Part shown: in pieces, positions 1 to 15,000 of the stretch
Position numbering within the stretch: the stretch's first letter is position 1
How the letters are laid out: every line of letters begins with the position of its first letter
Assembly: GCA_011947345.1 (NCBI GenBank)
Contig: JAAVTG010000697.1
Span: forward strand, 248,001-312,000
Source: Phytophthora quininea
Lineage: Eukaryota > Oomycota > Peronosporomycetes > Peronosporales > Peronosporaceae
DNA length: 64,000 bases
Reading direction: 5' to 3'
Position numbers and translations under genes: made by a program
Notes under the pieces: generated by a model
Told to the model about the DNA's origin: nothing
Databases searched by the model: none
Seen by the model: the letters and a program-made list of their open reading frames with translations, nothing else

Positions 1-3000
1 TGGCCGTGGAGGTGCGGTGTCTGTCCAGTCCGGGGCGAGCGACGCACTTGCCAGCGGGATTGTCGGCATATCGTCCGGCGCTGGAGTCGGCGGCGTGTCT
101 TCTGGACGAGTGACTCTTTCGTCGGGGATCGCCGCTGCCGGCGCCTCGGGTAGTGTGGTGGTGGCAACGGGGACTCAGGCACTTTGGCTGGGAACGTAAG
201 TATCTTGTCAGGAAGCGGGGGTGTTGCTGGGGGTAACATGAGTGTAGCTGGCGGCTGGAGCGGCGGTCAACTCGGCGCAATGGTCAATATTTCTGCTGGC
301 GGGAGCTCCAGCGCTGATGGAGGAGCTGTCCTCATTTCTGGAGGGTGGAGCGTAACCCAGGGGTCGGGTAGCATCGACCAGGTTACTCCGCCTGCGCGCG
401 TCTCTGGACCAGTCAGAACGACAACTGGCGCCTCGGCTGTGGACAGCGGCGCCGTTCAGCTGGCGACAGGAGCTGCTGACACTGGCAGTAGTGGCGGCAT
501 CGTGCTCCGAACAGGCTCGAGTGTTCAGAATGCTGGGAGTGTTGACGTTGCTGGGGGTAGCAGTCGCACTGCAGTAGGCGGGGGCTTCGTCTAGCCTCTG
601 GCCCCAGCGACGCAAAGGGAGGCTCCAGCGGCAATGTAGGTGTTATGAGCGCCAACGCGACAAGCACAGCGTTGTCTGGGAACGTGTCCTTTGCCTCAGG
701 CAGCGTTGTTAGCGGGTCAAGTGGCTTCATTGCGATAGCAACAGGTAACGCTAATGATGGTTCTACAGGGGACTTGCTGCTGTCGTCTGGAAGTAGCTCG
801 ATGGGGACGTCAGGGAGCGTTGTTGTTGCGGGGGTCATCGGGCCGTGTGGCTGGATCGCAAGTACAAGTTTCAGGTGGGAGTGGATATATTGGTGGGGCT
901 CTCCTAGCTTCATCTGGATCTGGAACTATTGCATCGGGAACGACTACGATCCAAACTGCGAAGGGCAGTATTTCCAGTGGTTCGATGATGATTTCCACTG
1001 GTGTGGCTGGCAGTGGCACTTCTGGTGATGTGAATGTGTTGTCTGGAAATGCGTCGGCTGGGCAAGCAGGGAGTTTGACTGTTGGCGTTGGGTTCTCGAA
1101 AACTAGGACTGGAGGGTCAATTGGTATCTTGAGTGGAAACAGTACTGCAATGGGAGGTTCTATATTGGTTCGGTCGGGATATGCAGATCGTGGTGTTACT
1201 GGTGATGTGAGTATTACTACGCCCCTTGCTGGAAAGACTAGTAGCTCGGGGCAAATTAACATCAATACTGGGTCAGCAGACTTGACTAGCGGGGATTTCA
1301 TCGTCGGTACTGGATCATCAGCCAGTTCGCAATCAGGTAATATATTAATTGCAAGTGGCACAAGTTTTGGTGCTTGGGGGAACGCTACTATATCGGGAGG
1401 ATGGAATACACTGCGCGGTGGTGACGTAAATGTGTTTGGTGGACAAAGTTTGGAACATGTTGGAGGCACCGTTAATGTTACGTCTGGGTATGGAATCTTA
1501 AGTAGCGGCGTGATTTCGATGAGTACTCCAAGTTCCAGTGACACTGGTGTTTCTGGGTCAATCATCGAATCTACGGGTGGGTCTGCTTCGGGAAGCAGTG
1601 GAAACATAACATTGACAACTGGTCAATCGTCTAGACAAGCCGGAGGGGCTATTTCCTTCTTGTTGGTACTGGGAACCGTGGGTATGGGGGCATGATCAAT
1701 GGGACCAGTGGAAGCAGTTATAGTGGCACGGGCGGAGCGATATGGTTGCGAAGTGGGCTCGGAACAATGACATCAAGTGGTTTAATCCAAATCGAAAGTG
1801 CAGCCGCAGGACTTTTAGGACGATCCGGGCCGATCGGCGTGAACACCGGTTACGCCAGCGCTGGGGAGACTGGTAAAATATCCTTAACAACTGGTAATTC
1901 GGATATGAAAGAGCAGGTAGCATTGCATTACTTGTCGGGAACTCGGGGCCAACACGTGGTGGTGATATACAGGCTATGGCAGGAAACAGCTCTGATGTTG
2001 GTGGGGCTTTCACTGCAATCGGTGGTCAAGGCTCTCAAACTGGAGGCCAGATCTCTGTAAAATCTGGTGCTAGCAGTACTTTCAGTTCTGGAAACATTAT
2101 TATCGCCACTGAGATTTCTGGGGCTGCTGGTCGGTCCGGAACAGTCTTCATTAGCACAGGCAAAAGCATGAATGGCAATAGTGGTGATGCTTACGTTCAA
2201 ACAGGAGATGCGGCACAAGGGAGTGGGGTTCTATCCAACTTCTAGGTGGTACTGGATCTGTTGGCGAAGGTAGCAATCTAACTTTGACAGCTGGAATGAC
2301 ACTAGACCAAAATGCAACAGGAGGGACTATCTTCATCACAACTGGAGCTAGCACCTACAGTTCCAGCGGCAATACCATCGTATCACCCCAGATGCAGGAA
2401 CACTAGGAAAGTCTGGATTCATCAGTTTGACAACGGGGTCGTCGACAGCAGGCACGACGGGCAACGTGGCAGTGAGCACAGGCGGCAGCACGGGCGGCAA
2501 CGGCGGGTCCGTGACGCTGGCGGTGGGCACGGGCAACAGCGGCGCCGGCGGCTTCATCTCTCTGCGGTCGGGCGACGCATTCGGCACAGCCGCGGGCACG
2601 GGCACCGTGGGCGGTTCGATCTCGCTGAGCGGTGGCAGCGGCGTGCAGAGCGGCGGGTCGATCTCTCTTCAGAGCGGCTCCGGCGTGTCGACGTCGAGCG
2701 GAGACATTTCGCTGACGACGCCGGACGCTGCGACGTCGAGCGGCGTGAGCGGCAGCCTGCGCCTGACGAGCGGCGCGAGTCGCGTGGGAAACAGCGGGTC
2801 TGTGTCTGTGAGCACGGGCGTGTCTACGGGAGGCCACGGCGGGTCGATCTCTCTGTCCGTGGGATTGGGAGACACGGCGTCGGGCGGCAACATCTTGCTG
2901 TCGGCGGGTGACTCATCGGCATCGAGCAGCACGGGCGGTTCTGTGAGCGTGGCGAGTGGTCGAGGCACGACCAGCGCGAGCGGGTCGATCTCTCTGAGCA

Positions 3001-6000
3001 CCGGCACGGGTGGCTCTGCGGGACGGTCTGGCGACGTCACACTGTTGAGCGGCAGTGCGTCTGCTGGCGCCACTGGCAGTGTGTTGCTGAGCAGTGGCGA
3101 GAGCACTGGCGGCAGCGGCGGGGCCGTGGTGCTGAGTGTGGGCAGCGGCAATACTGGTTCGGGAGGCCAGGTGTCTCTGACGGCCGGCCGCAGTTACTCG
3201 TCGTCAGGACTGGCTGGCGGCGCGATCGTGCTGGCCGGCGGCAGCGGCGTGCAGACCGGCGGGTCCATCAGCGTGGGCAGCGGCGTCGGAACGGGCTCGA
3301 GCTCGACGAGCGGCGACGTGTCGCTGTGGAGCGCGACGTCTGGCACGAGTGGGTCTGTGTCGCTGGCGAGCGGCGCGTCTTCTTCTTCGTCGAGCGGTTC
3401 TGTTGTTGTGACGACGGGCTCGGCGACGACTGGCCACGGAGGCAACATCGTGCTGTCTGTGGGCAGCGGCGACACCGGCGCCGGCGGCAGTGTGGTCGTG
3501 AGTGCCGGTCAGACGAGTGCGGCGTCGAGCGCGGGCGGCAACGTGGACGTGTCCAGCGGCGCGAGCAGTTTGTTCACGAGCGGCAGCGTGCTGTTGCACA
3601 CTCCGAACGGCGTGGGCGGCGCGTCTGGGTTGATCAGTTTGACAACGGGGTCGTCGACAGCAGGCACGACGGGCAACGTGGCAGTGAGCACAGGCGGCAG
3701 CACGGGCGGCAACGGCGGGTCCGTGACGCTGGCGGTGGGCACGGGCAACAGCGGCGCCGGCGGCTTCATCTCTCTGCGGTCGGGCGACGCATTCGGCACA
3801 GCCGCGGGCACGGGCACCGTGGGCGGTTCGATCTCGCTGAGCGGTGGCAGCGGCGTGCAGAGCGGCGGGTCGATCTCTCTTCAGAGCGGCTCCGGCGTGT
3901 CGACGTCGAGCGGAGACATTTCGCTGACGACGCCGGACGCTGCGACGTCGAGCGGCGTGAGCGGCAGCCTGCGCCTGACGAGCGGCGCGAGTCGCGTGGG
4001 AAACAGCGGGTCTGTGTCTGTGAGCACGGGCGTGTCTACGGGAGGCCACGGCGGGTCGATCTCTCTGTCCGTGGGGTTGGGAGACACGGCGTCGGGCGGC
4101 AACATCTTGCTGTCGGCGGGTGACTCATCGGCATCGAGCAGCACGGGCGGTTCTGTGAGCGTGGCGAGTGGTCGAGGCACGACCAGCGCGAGCGGGTCGA
4201 TCTCTCTGAGCACCGGCACGGGTGGCTCTGCGGGACGGTCTGGCGACGTCACACTGTTGAGCGGCAGTGCGTCTGCTGGCGCCACTGGCAGTGTGTTGCT
4301 GAGCAGTGGCGAGAGCACTGGCGGCAGCGGCGGGGCCGTGGTGCTGAGTGTGGGCAGCGGCAATACTGGTTCGGGAGGCCAGGTGTCTCTGACGGCCGGC
4401 CGCAGTTACTCGTCGTCAGGACTGGCTGGCGGCGCGATCGTGCTGGCCGGCGGCAGCGGCGTGCAGACCGGCGGGTCCATCAGCGTGGGCAGCGGCGTCG
4501 GAACGGGCTCGAGCTCGACGAGCGGCGACGTGTCGCTGTGGAGCGCGACGTCTGGCACGAGTGGGTCTGTGTCGCTGGCGAGCGGCGCGTCTTCTTCTTC
4601 GTCGAGCGGTTCTGTTGTTGTGACGACGGGCTCGGCGACGACTGGCCACGGAGGCAACATCGTGCTGTCTGTGGGCAGCGGCGACACCGGCGCCGGCGGC
4701 AGTGTGGTCGTGAGTGCCGGTCAGACGAGTGCGGCGTCGAGCGCGGGCGGCAACGTGGACGTGTCCAGCGGCGCGAGCAGTTTGTTCACGAGCGGCAGCG
4801 TGCTGTTGCACACTCCGAACGGCGTGGGCGGCGCGTCTGGGTTGATCAGTTTGACAACGGGGTCGTCGACAGCAGGCACGACGGGCAACGTGGCAGTGAG
4901 CACAGGCGGCAGCACGGGCGGCAACGGCGGGTCCGTGACGCTGGCGGTGGGCACGGGCAACAGCGGCGCCGGCGGCTTCATCTCTCTGCGGTCGGGCGAC
5001 GCATTCGGCACAGCCGCGGGCACGGGCACCGTGGGCGGTTCGATCTCGCTGAGCGGTGGCAGCGGCGTGCAGAGCGGCGGGTCGATCTCTCTTCAGAGCG
5101 GCTCCGGCGTGTCGACGTCGAGCGGAGACATTTCGCTGACGACGCCGGACGCTGCGACGTCGAGCGGCGTGAGCGGCAGCCTGCGCCTGACGAGCGGCGC
5201 GAGTCGCGTGGGAAACAGCGGGTCTGTGTCTGTGAGCACGGGCGTGTCTACGGGAGGCCACGGCGGGTCGATCTCTCTGTCCGTGGGGTTGGGAGACACG
5301 GCGTCGGGCGGCAACATCTTGCTGTCGGCGGGTGACTCATCGGCATCGAGCAGCACGGGCGGTTCTGTGAGCGTGGCGAGTGGTCGAGGCACGACCAGCG
5401 CGAGCGGGTCGATCTCTCTGAGCACCGGCACGGGTGGCTCTGCGGGACGGTCTGGCGACGTCACACTGTTGAGCGGCAGTGCGTCTGCTGGCGCCACTGG
5501 CAGTGTGTTGCTGAGCAGTGGCGAGAGCACTGGCGGCAGCGGCGGGGCCGTGGTGCTGAGTGTGGGCAGCGGCAATACTGGTTCGGGAGGCCAGGTGTCT
5601 CTGACGGCCGGCCGCAGTTACTCGTCGTCAGGACTGGCTGGCGGCGCGATCGTGCTGGCCGGCGGCAGCGGCGTGCAGACCGGCGGGTCCATCAGCGTGG
5701 GCAGCGGCGTCGGAACGGGCTCGAGCTCGACGAGCGGCGACGTGTCGCTGTGGAGCGCGACGTCTGGCACGAGTGGGTCTGTGTCGCTGGCGAGCGGCGC
5801 GTCTTCTTCTTCGTCGAGCGGTTCTGTTGTTGTGACGACGGGCTCGGCGACGACTGGCCACGGAGGCAACATCGTGCTGTCTGTGGGCAGCGGCGACACC
5901 GGCGCCGGCGGCAGTGTGGTCGTGAGTGCCGGTCAGACGAGTGCGGCGTCGAGCGCGGGCGGCAACGTGGACGTGTCCAGCGGCGCGAGCAGTTTGTTCA

Positions 6001-9000
6001 CGAGCGGCAGCGTGCTGTTGCACACTCCGAACGGCGTGGGCGGCGCGTCTGGGTTGATCAGTTTGACAACGGGGTCGTCGACAGCAGGCACGACGGGCAA
6101 CGTGGCAGTGAGCACAGGCGGCAGCACGGGCGGCAACGGCGGGTCCGTGACGCTGGCGGTGGGCACGGGCAACAGCGGCGCCGGCGGCTTCATCTCTCTG
6201 CGGTCGGGCGACGCATTCGGCACAGCCGCGGGCACGGGCACCGTGGGCGGTTCGATCTCGCTGAGCGGTGGCAGCGGCGTGCAGAGCGGCGGGTCGATCT
6301 CTCTTCAGAGCGGCTCCGGCGTGTCGACGTCGAGCGGAGACATTTCGCTGACGACGCCGGACGCTGCGACGTCGAGCGGCGTGAGCGGCAGCCTGCGCCT
6401 GACGAGCGGCGCGAGTCGCGTGGGAAACAGCGGGTCTGTGTCTGTGAGCACGGGCGTGTCTACGGGAGGCCACGGCGGGTCGATCTCTCTGTCCGTGGGG
6501 TTGGGAGACACGGCGTCGGGCGGCAACATCTTGCTGTCGGCGGGTGACTCATCGGCATCGAGCAGCACGGGCGGTTCTGTGAGCGTGGCGAGTGGTCGAG
6601 GCACGACCAGCGCGAGCGGGTCGATCTCTCTGAGCACCGGCACGGGTGGCTCTGCGGGACGGTCTGGCGACGTCACACTGTTGAGCGGCAGTGCGTCTGC
6701 TGGCGCCACTGGCAGTGTGTTGCTGAGCAGTGGCGAGAGCACTGGCGGCAGCGGCGGGGCCGTGGTGCTGAGTGTGGGCAGCGGCAATACTGGTTCGGGA
6801 GGCCAGGTGTCTCTGACGGCCGGCCGCAGTTACTCGTCGTCAGGACTGGCTGGCGGCGCGATCGTGCTGGCCGGCGGCAGCGGCGTGCAGACCGGCGGGT
6901 CCATCAGCGTGGGCAGCGGCGTCGGAACGGGCTCGAGCTCGACGAGCGGCGACGTGTCGCTGTGGAGCGCGACGTCTGGCACGAGTGGGTCTGTGTCGCT
7001 GGCGAGCGGCGCGTCTTCTTCTTCGTCGAGCGGTTCTGTTGTTGTGACGACGGGCTCGGCGACGACTGGCCACGGAGGCAACATCGTGCTGTCTGTGGGC
7101 AGCGGCGACACCGGCGCCGGCGGCAGTGTGGTCGTGAGTGCCGGTCAGACGAGTGCGGCGTCGAGCGCGGGCGGCAACGTGGACGTGTCCAGCGGCGCGA
7201 GCAGTTTGTTCACGAGCGGCAGCGTGCTGTTGCACACTCCGAACGGCGTGGGCGGCGCGTCTGGGTTGATCAGTTTGACAACGGGGTCGTCGACAGCAGG
7301 CACGACGGGCAACGTGGCAGTGAGCACAGGCGGCAGCACGGGCGGCAACGGCGGGTCCGTGACGCTGGCGGTGGGCACGGGCAACAGCGGCGCCGGCGGC
7401 TTCATCTCTCTGCGGTCGGGCGACGCATTCGGCACAGCCGCGGGCACGGGCACCGTGGGCGGTTCGATCTCGCTGAGCGGTGGCAGCGGCGTGCAGAGCG
7501 GCGGGTCGATCTCTCTTCAGAGCGGCTCCGGCGTGTCGACGTCGAGCGGAGACATTTCGCTGACGACGCCGGACGCTGCGACGTCGAGCGGCGTGAGCGG
7601 CAGCCTGCGCCTGACGAGCGGCGCGAGTCGCGTGGGAAACAGCGGGTCTGTGTCTGTGAGCACGGGCGTGTCTACGGGAGGCCACGGCGGGTCGATCTCT
7701 CTGTCCGTGGGGTTGGGAGACACGGCGTCGGGCGGCAACATCTTGCTGTCGGCGGGTGACTCATCGGCATCGAGCAGCACGGGCGGTTCTGTGAGCGTGG
7801 CGAGTGGTCGAGGCACGACCAGCGCGAGCGGGTCGATCTCTCTGAGCACCGGCACGGGTGGCTCTGCGGGACGGTCTGGCGACGTCACACTGTTGAGCGG
7901 CAGTGCGTCTGCTGGCGCCACTGGCAGTGTGTTGCTGAGCAGTGGCGAGAGCACTGGCGGCAGCGGCGGGGCCGTGGTGCTGAGTGTGGGCAGCGGCAAT
8001 ACTGGTTCGGGAGGCCAGGTGTCTCTGACGGCCGGCCGCAGTTACTCGTCGTCAGGACTGGCTGGCGGCGCGATCGTGCTGGCCGGCGGCAGCGGCGTGC
8101 AGACCGGCGGGTCCATCAGCGTGGGCAGCGGCGTCGGAACGGGCTCGAGCTCGACGAGCGGCGACGTGTCGCTGTGGAGCGCGACGTCTGGCACGAGTGG
8201 GTCTGTGTCGCTGGCGAGCGGCGCGTCTTCTTCTTCGTCGAGCGGTTCTGTTGTTGTGACGACGGGCTCGGCGACGACTGGCCACGGAGGCAACATCGTG
8301 CTGTCTGTGGGCAGCGGCGACACCGGCGCCGGCGGCAGTGTGGTCGTGAGTGCCGGTCAGACGAGTGCGGCGTCGAGCGCGGGCGGCAACGTGGACGTGT
8401 CCAGCGGCGCGAGCAGTTTGTTCACGAGCGGCAGCGTGCTGTTGCACACTCCGAACGGCGTGGGCGGCGCGTCTGGGTTGATCAGTTTGACAACGGGGTC
8501 GTCGACAGCAGGCACGACGGGCAACGTGGCAGTGAGCACAGGCGGCAGCACGGGCGGCAACGGCGGGTCCGTGACGCTGGCGGTGGGCACGGGCAACAGC
8601 GGCGCCGGCGGCTTCATCTCTCTGCGGTCGGGCGACGCATTCGGCACAGCCGCGGGCACGGGCACCGTGGGCGGTTCGATCTCGCTGAGCGGTGGCAGCG
8701 GCGTGCAGAGCGGCGGGTCGATCTCTCTTCAGAGCGGCTCCGGCGTGTCGACGTCGAGCGGAGACATTTCGCTGACGACGCCGGACGCTGCGACGTCGAG
8801 CGGCGTGAGCGGCAGCCTGCGCCTGACGAGCGGCGCGAGTCGCGTGGGAAACAGCGGGTCTGTGTCTGTGAGCACGGGCGTGTCTACGGGAGGCCACGGC
8901 GGGTCGATCTCTCTGTCCGTGGGGTTGGGAGACACGGCGTCGGGCGGCAACATCTTGCTGTCGGCGGGTGACTCATCGGCATCGAGCAGCACGGGCGGTT

Positions 9001-12000
9001 CTGTGAGCGTGGCGAGTGGTCGAGGCACGACCAGCGCGAGCGGGTCGATCTCTCTGAGCACCGGCACGGGTGGCTCTGCGGGACGGTCTGGCGACGTCAC
9101 ACTGTTGAGCGGCAGTGCGTCTGCTGGCGCCACTGGCAGTGTGTTGCTGAGCAGTGGCGAGAGCACTGGCGGCAGCGGCGGGGCCGTGGTGCTGAGTGTG
9201 GGCAGCGGCAATACTGGTTCGGGAGGCCAGGTGTCTCTGACGGCCGGCCGCAGTTACTCGTCGTCAGGACTGGCTGGCGGCGCGATCGTGCTGGCCGGCG
9301 GCAGCGGCGTGCAGACCGGCGGGTCCATCAGCGTGGGCAGCGGCGTCGGAACGGGCTCGAGCTCGACGAGCGGCGACGTGTCGCTGTGGAGCGCGACGTC
9401 TGGCACGAGTGGGTCTGTGTCGCTGGCGAGCGGCGCGTCTTCTTCTTCGTCGAGCGGTTCTGTTGTTGTGACGACGGGCTCGGCGACGACTGGCCACGGA
9501 GGCAACATCGTGCTGTCTGTGGGCAGCGGCGACACCGGCGCCGGCGGCAGTGTGGTCGTGAGTGCCGGTCAGACGAGTGCGGCGTCGAGCGCGGGCGGCA
9601 ACGTGGACGTGTCCAGCGGCGCGAGCAGTTTGTTCACGAGCGGCAGCGTGCTGTTGCACACTCCGAACGGCGTGGGCGGCGCGTCTGGGTTGATCAGTTT
9701 GACAACGGGGTCGTCGACAGCAGGCACGACGGGCAACGTGGCAGTGAGCACAGGCGGCAGCACGGGCGGCAACGGCGGGTCCGTGACGCTGGCGGTGGGC
9801 ACGGGCAACAGCGGCGCCGGCGGCTTCATCTCTCTGCGGTCGGGCGACGCATTCGGCACAGCCGCGGGCACGGGCACCGTGGGCGGTTCGATCTCGCTGA
9901 GCGGTGGCAGCGGCGTGCAGAGCGGCGGGTCGATCTCTCTTCAGAGCGGCTCCGGCGTGTCGACGTCGAGCGGAGACATTTCGCTGACGACGCCGGACGC
10001 TGCGACGTCGAGCGGCGTGAGCGGCAGCCTGCGCCTGACGAGCGGCGCGAGTCGCGTGGGAAACAGCGGGTCTGTGTCTGTGAGCACGGGCGTGTCTACG
10101 GGAGGCCACGGCGGGTCGATCTCTCTGTCCGTGGGGTTGGGAGACACGGCGTCGGGCGGCAACATCTTGCTGTCGGCGGGTGACTCATCGGCATCGAGCA
10201 GCACGGGCGGTTCTGTGAGCGTGGCGAGTGGTCGAGGCACGACCAGCGCGAGCGGGTCGATCTCTCTGAGCACCGGCACGGGTGGCTCTGCGGGACGGTC
10301 TGGCGACGTCACACTGTTGAGCGGCAGTGCGTCTGCTGGCGCCACTGGCAGTGTGTTGCTGAGCAGTGGCGAGAGCACTGGCGGCAGCGGCGGGGCCGTG
10401 GTGCTGAGTGTGGGCAGCGGCAATACTGGTTCGGGAGGCCAGGTGTCTCTGACGGCCGGCCGCAGTTACTCGTCGTCAGGACTGGCTGGCGGCGCGATCG
10501 TGCTGGCCGGCGGCAGCGGCGTGCAGACCGGCGGGTCCATCAGCGTGGGCAGCGGCGTCGGAACGGGCTCGAGCTCGACGAGCGGCGACGTGTCGCTGTG
10601 GAGCGCGACGTCTGGCACGAGTGGGTCTGTGTCGCTGGCGAGCGGCGCGTCTTCTTCTTCGTCGAGCGGTTCTGTTGTTGTGACGACGGGCTCGGCGACG
10701 ACTGGCCACGGAGGCAACATCGTGCTGTCTGTGGGCAGCGGCGACACCGGCGCCGGCGGCAGTGTGGTCGTGAGTGCCGGTCAGACGAGTGCGGCGTCGA
10801 GCGCGGGCGGCAACGTGGACGTGTCCAGCGGCGCGAGCAGTTTGTTCACGAGCGGCAGCGTGCTGTTGCACACTCCGAACGGCGTGGGCGGCGCGTCTGG
10901 GTTGATCAGTTTGACAACGGGGTCGTCGACAGCAGGCACGACGGGCAACGTGGCAGTGAGCACAGGCGGCAGCACGGGCGGCAACGGCGGGTCCGTGACG
11001 CTGGCGGTGGGCACGGGCAACAGCGGCGCCGGCGGCTTCATCTCTCTGCGGTCGGGCGACGCATTCGGCACAGCCGCGGGCACGGGCACCGTGGGCGGTT
11101 CGATCTCGCTGAGCGGTGGCAGCGGCGTGCAGAGCGGCGGGTCGATCTCTCTTCAGAGCGGCTCCGGCGTGTCGACGTCGAGCGGAGACATTTCGCTGAC
11201 GACGCCGGACGCTGCGACGTCGAGCGGCGTGAGCGGCAGCCTGCGCCTGACGAGCGGCGCGAGTCGCGTGGGAAACAGCGGGTCTGTGTCTGTGAGCACG
11301 GGCGTGTCTACGGGAGGCCACGGCGGGTCGATCTCTCTGTCCGTGGGGTTGGGAGACACGGCGTCGGGCGGCAACATCTTGCTGTCGGCGGGTGACTCAT
11401 CGGCATCGAGCAGCACGGGCGGTTCTGTGAGCGTGGCGAGTGGTCGAGGCACGACCAGCGCGAGCGGGTCGATCTCTCTGAGCACCGGCACGGGTGGCTC
11501 TGCGGGACGGTCTGGCGACGTCACACTGTTGAGCGGCAGTGCGTCTGCTGGCGCCACTGGCAGTGTGTTGCTGAGCAGTGGCGAGAGCACTGGCGGCAGC
11601 GGCGGGGCCGTGGTGCTGAGTGTGGGCAGCGGCAATACTGGTTCGGGAGGCCAGGTGTCTCTGACGGCCGGCCGCAGTTACTCGTCGTCAGGACTGGCTG
11701 GCGGCGCGATCGTGCTGGCCGGCGGCAGCGGCGTGCAGACCGGCGGGTCCATCAGCGTGGGCAGCGGCGTCGGAACGGGCTCGAGCTCGACGAGCGGCGA
11801 CGTGTCGCTGTGGAGCGCGACGTCTGGCACGAGTGGGTCTGTGTCGCTGGCGAGCGGCGCGTCTTCTTCTTCGTCGAGCGGTTCTGTTGTTGTGACGACG
11901 GGCTCGGCGACGACTGGCCACGGAGGCAACATCGTGCTGTCTGTGGGCAGCGGCGACACCGGCGCCGGCGGCAGTGTGGTCGTGAGTGCCGGTCAGACGA

Positions 12001-15000
12001 GTGCGGCGTCGAGCGCGGGCGGCAACGTGGACGTGTCCAGCGGCGCGAGCAGTTTGTTCACGAGCGGCAGCGTGCTGTTGCACACTCCGAACGGCGTGGG
12101 CGGCGCGTCTGGGTTGATCAGTTTGACAACGGGGTCGTCGACAGCAGGCACGACGGGCAACGTGGCAGTGAGCACAGGCGGCAGCACGGGCGGCAACGGC
12201 GGGTCCGTGACGCTGGCGGTGGGCACGGGCAACAGCGGCGCCGGCGGCTTCATCTCTCTGCGGTCGGGCGACGCATTCGGCACAGCCGCGGGCACGGGCA
12301 CCGTGGGCGGTTCGATCTCGCTGAGCGGTGGCAGCGGCGTGCAGAGCGGCGGGTCGATCTCTCTTCAGAGCGGCTCCGGCGTGTCGACGTCGAGCGGAGA
12401 CATTTCGCTGACGACGCCGGACGCTGCGACGTCGAGCGGCGTGAGCGGCAGCCTGCGCCTGACGAGCGGCGCGAGTCGCGTGGGAAACAGCGGGTCTGTG
12501 TCTGTGAGCACGGGCGTGTCTACGGGAGGCCACGGCGGGTCGATCTCTCTGTCCGTGGGGTTGGGAGACACGGCGTCGGGCGGCAACATCTTGCTGTCGG
12601 CGGGTGACTCATCGGCATCGAGCAGCACGGGCGGTTCTGTGAGCGTGGCGAGTGGTCGAGGCACGACCAGCGCGAGCGGGTCGATCTCTCTGAGCACCGG
12701 CACGGGTGGCTCTGCGGGACGGTCTGGCGACGTCACACTGTTGAGCGGCAGTGCGTCTGCTGGCGCCACTGGCAGTGTGTTGCTGAGCAGTGGCGAGAGC
12801 ACTGGCGGCAGCGGCGGGGCCGTGGTGCTGAGTGTGGGCAGCGGCAATACTGGTTCGGGAGGCCAGGTGTCTCTGACGGCCGGCCGCAGTTACTCGTCGT
12901 CAGGACTGGCTGGCGGCGCGATCGTGCTGGCCGGCGGCAGCGGCGTGCAGACCGGCGGGTCCATCAGCGTGGGCAGCGGCGTCGGAACGGGCTCGAGCTC
13001 GACGAGCGGCGACGTGTCGCTGTGGAGCGCGACGTCTGGCACGAGTGGGTCTGTGTCGCTGGCGAGCGGCGCGTCTTCTTCTTCGTCGAGCGGTTCTGTT
13101 GTTGTGACGACGGGCTCGGCGACGACTGGCCACGGAGGCAACATCGTGCTGTCTGTGGGCAGCGGCGACACCGGCGCCGGCGGCAGTGTGGTCGTGAGTG
13201 CCGGTCAGACGAGTGCGGCGTCGAGCGCGGGCGGCAACGTGGACGTGTCCAGCGGCGCGAGCAGTTTGTTCACGAGCGGCAGCGTGCTGTTGCACACTCC
13301 GAACGGCGTGGGCGGCGCGTCTGGGTTGATCAGTTTGACAACGGGGTCGTCGACAGCAGGCACGACGGGCAACGTGGCAGTGAGCACAGGCGGCAGCACG
13401 GGCGGCAACGGCGGGTCCGTGACGCTGGCGGTGGGCACGGGCAACAGCGGCGCCGGCGGCTTCATCTCTCTGCGGTCGGGCGACGCATTCGGCACAGCCG
13501 CGGGCACGGGCACCGTGGGCGGTTCGATCTCGCTGAGCGGTGGCAGCGGCGTGCAGAGCGGCGGGTCGATCTCTCTTCAGAGCGGCTCCGGCGTGTCGAC
13601 GTCGAGCGGAGACATTTCGCTGACGACGCCGGACGCTGCGACGTCGAGCGGCGTGAGCGGCAGCCTGCGCCTGACGAGCGGCGCGAGTCGCGTGGAAACA
13701 GCGGGTCTGTGTCTGTGAGCACGGGCGTGTCTACGGGAGGCCACGGCGGGTCGATCTCTCTGTCCGTGGGGTTGGGAGACACGGCGTCGGGCGGCAACAT
13801 CTTGCTGTCGGCGGGTGACTCATCGGCATCGAGCAGCACGGGCGGTTCTGTGAGCGTGGCGAGTGGTCGAGGCACGACCAGCGCGAGCGGGTCGATCTCT
13901 CTGAGCACCGGCACGGGTGGCTCTGCGGGACGGTCTGGCGACGTCACACTGTTGAGCGGCAGTGCGTCTGCTGGCGCCACTGGCAGTGTGTTGCTGAGCA
14001 GTGGCGAGAGCACTGGCGGCAGCGGCGGGGCCGTGGTGCTGAGTGTGGGCAGCGGCAATACTGGTTCGGGAGGCCAGGTGTCTCTGACGGCCGGCCGCAG
14101 TTACTCGTCGTCAGGACTGGCTGGCGGCGCGATCGTGCTGGCCGGCGGCAGCGGCGTGCAGACCGGCGGGTCCATCAGCGTGGGCAGCGGCGTCGGAACG
14201 GGCTCGAGCTCGACGAGCGGCGACGTGTCGCTGTGGAGCGCGACGTCTGGCACGAGTGGGTCTGTGTCGCTGGCGAGCGGCGCGTCTTCTTCTTCGTCGA
14301 GCGGTTCTGTTGTTGTGACGACGGGCTCGGCGACGACTGGCCACGGAGGCAACATCGTGCTGTCTGTGGGCAGCGGCGACACCGGCGCCGGCGGCAGTGT
14401 GGTCGTGAGTGCCGGTCAGACGAGTGCGGCGTCGAGCGCGGGCGGCAACGTGGACGTGTCCAGCGGCGCGAGCAGTTTGTTCACGAGCGGCAGCGTGCTG
14501 TTGCACACTCCGAACGGCGTGGGCGGCGCGTCTGGGTTGATCAGTTTGACAACGGGGTCGTCGACAGCAGGCACGACGGGCAACGTGGCAGTGAGCACAG
14601 GCGGCAGCACGGGCGGCAACGGCGGGTCCGTGACGCTGGCGGTGGGCACGGGCAACAGCGGCGCCGGCGGCTTCATCTCTCTGCGGTCGGGCGACGCATT
14701 CGGCACAGCCGCGGGCACGGGCACCGTGGGCGGTTCGATCTCGCTGAGCGGTGGCAGCGGCGTGCAGAGCGGCGGGTCGATCTCTCTTCAGAGCGGCTCC
14801 GGCGTGTCGACGTCGAGCGGAGACATTTCGCTGACGACGCCGGACGCTGCGACGTCGAGCGGCGTGAGCGGCAGCCTGCGCCTGACGAGCGGCGCGAGTC
14901 GCGTGGGAAACAGCGGGTCTGTGTCTGTGAGCACGGGCGTGTCTACGGGAGGCCACGGCGGGTCGATCTCTCTGTCCGTGGGGTTGGGAGACACGGCGTC

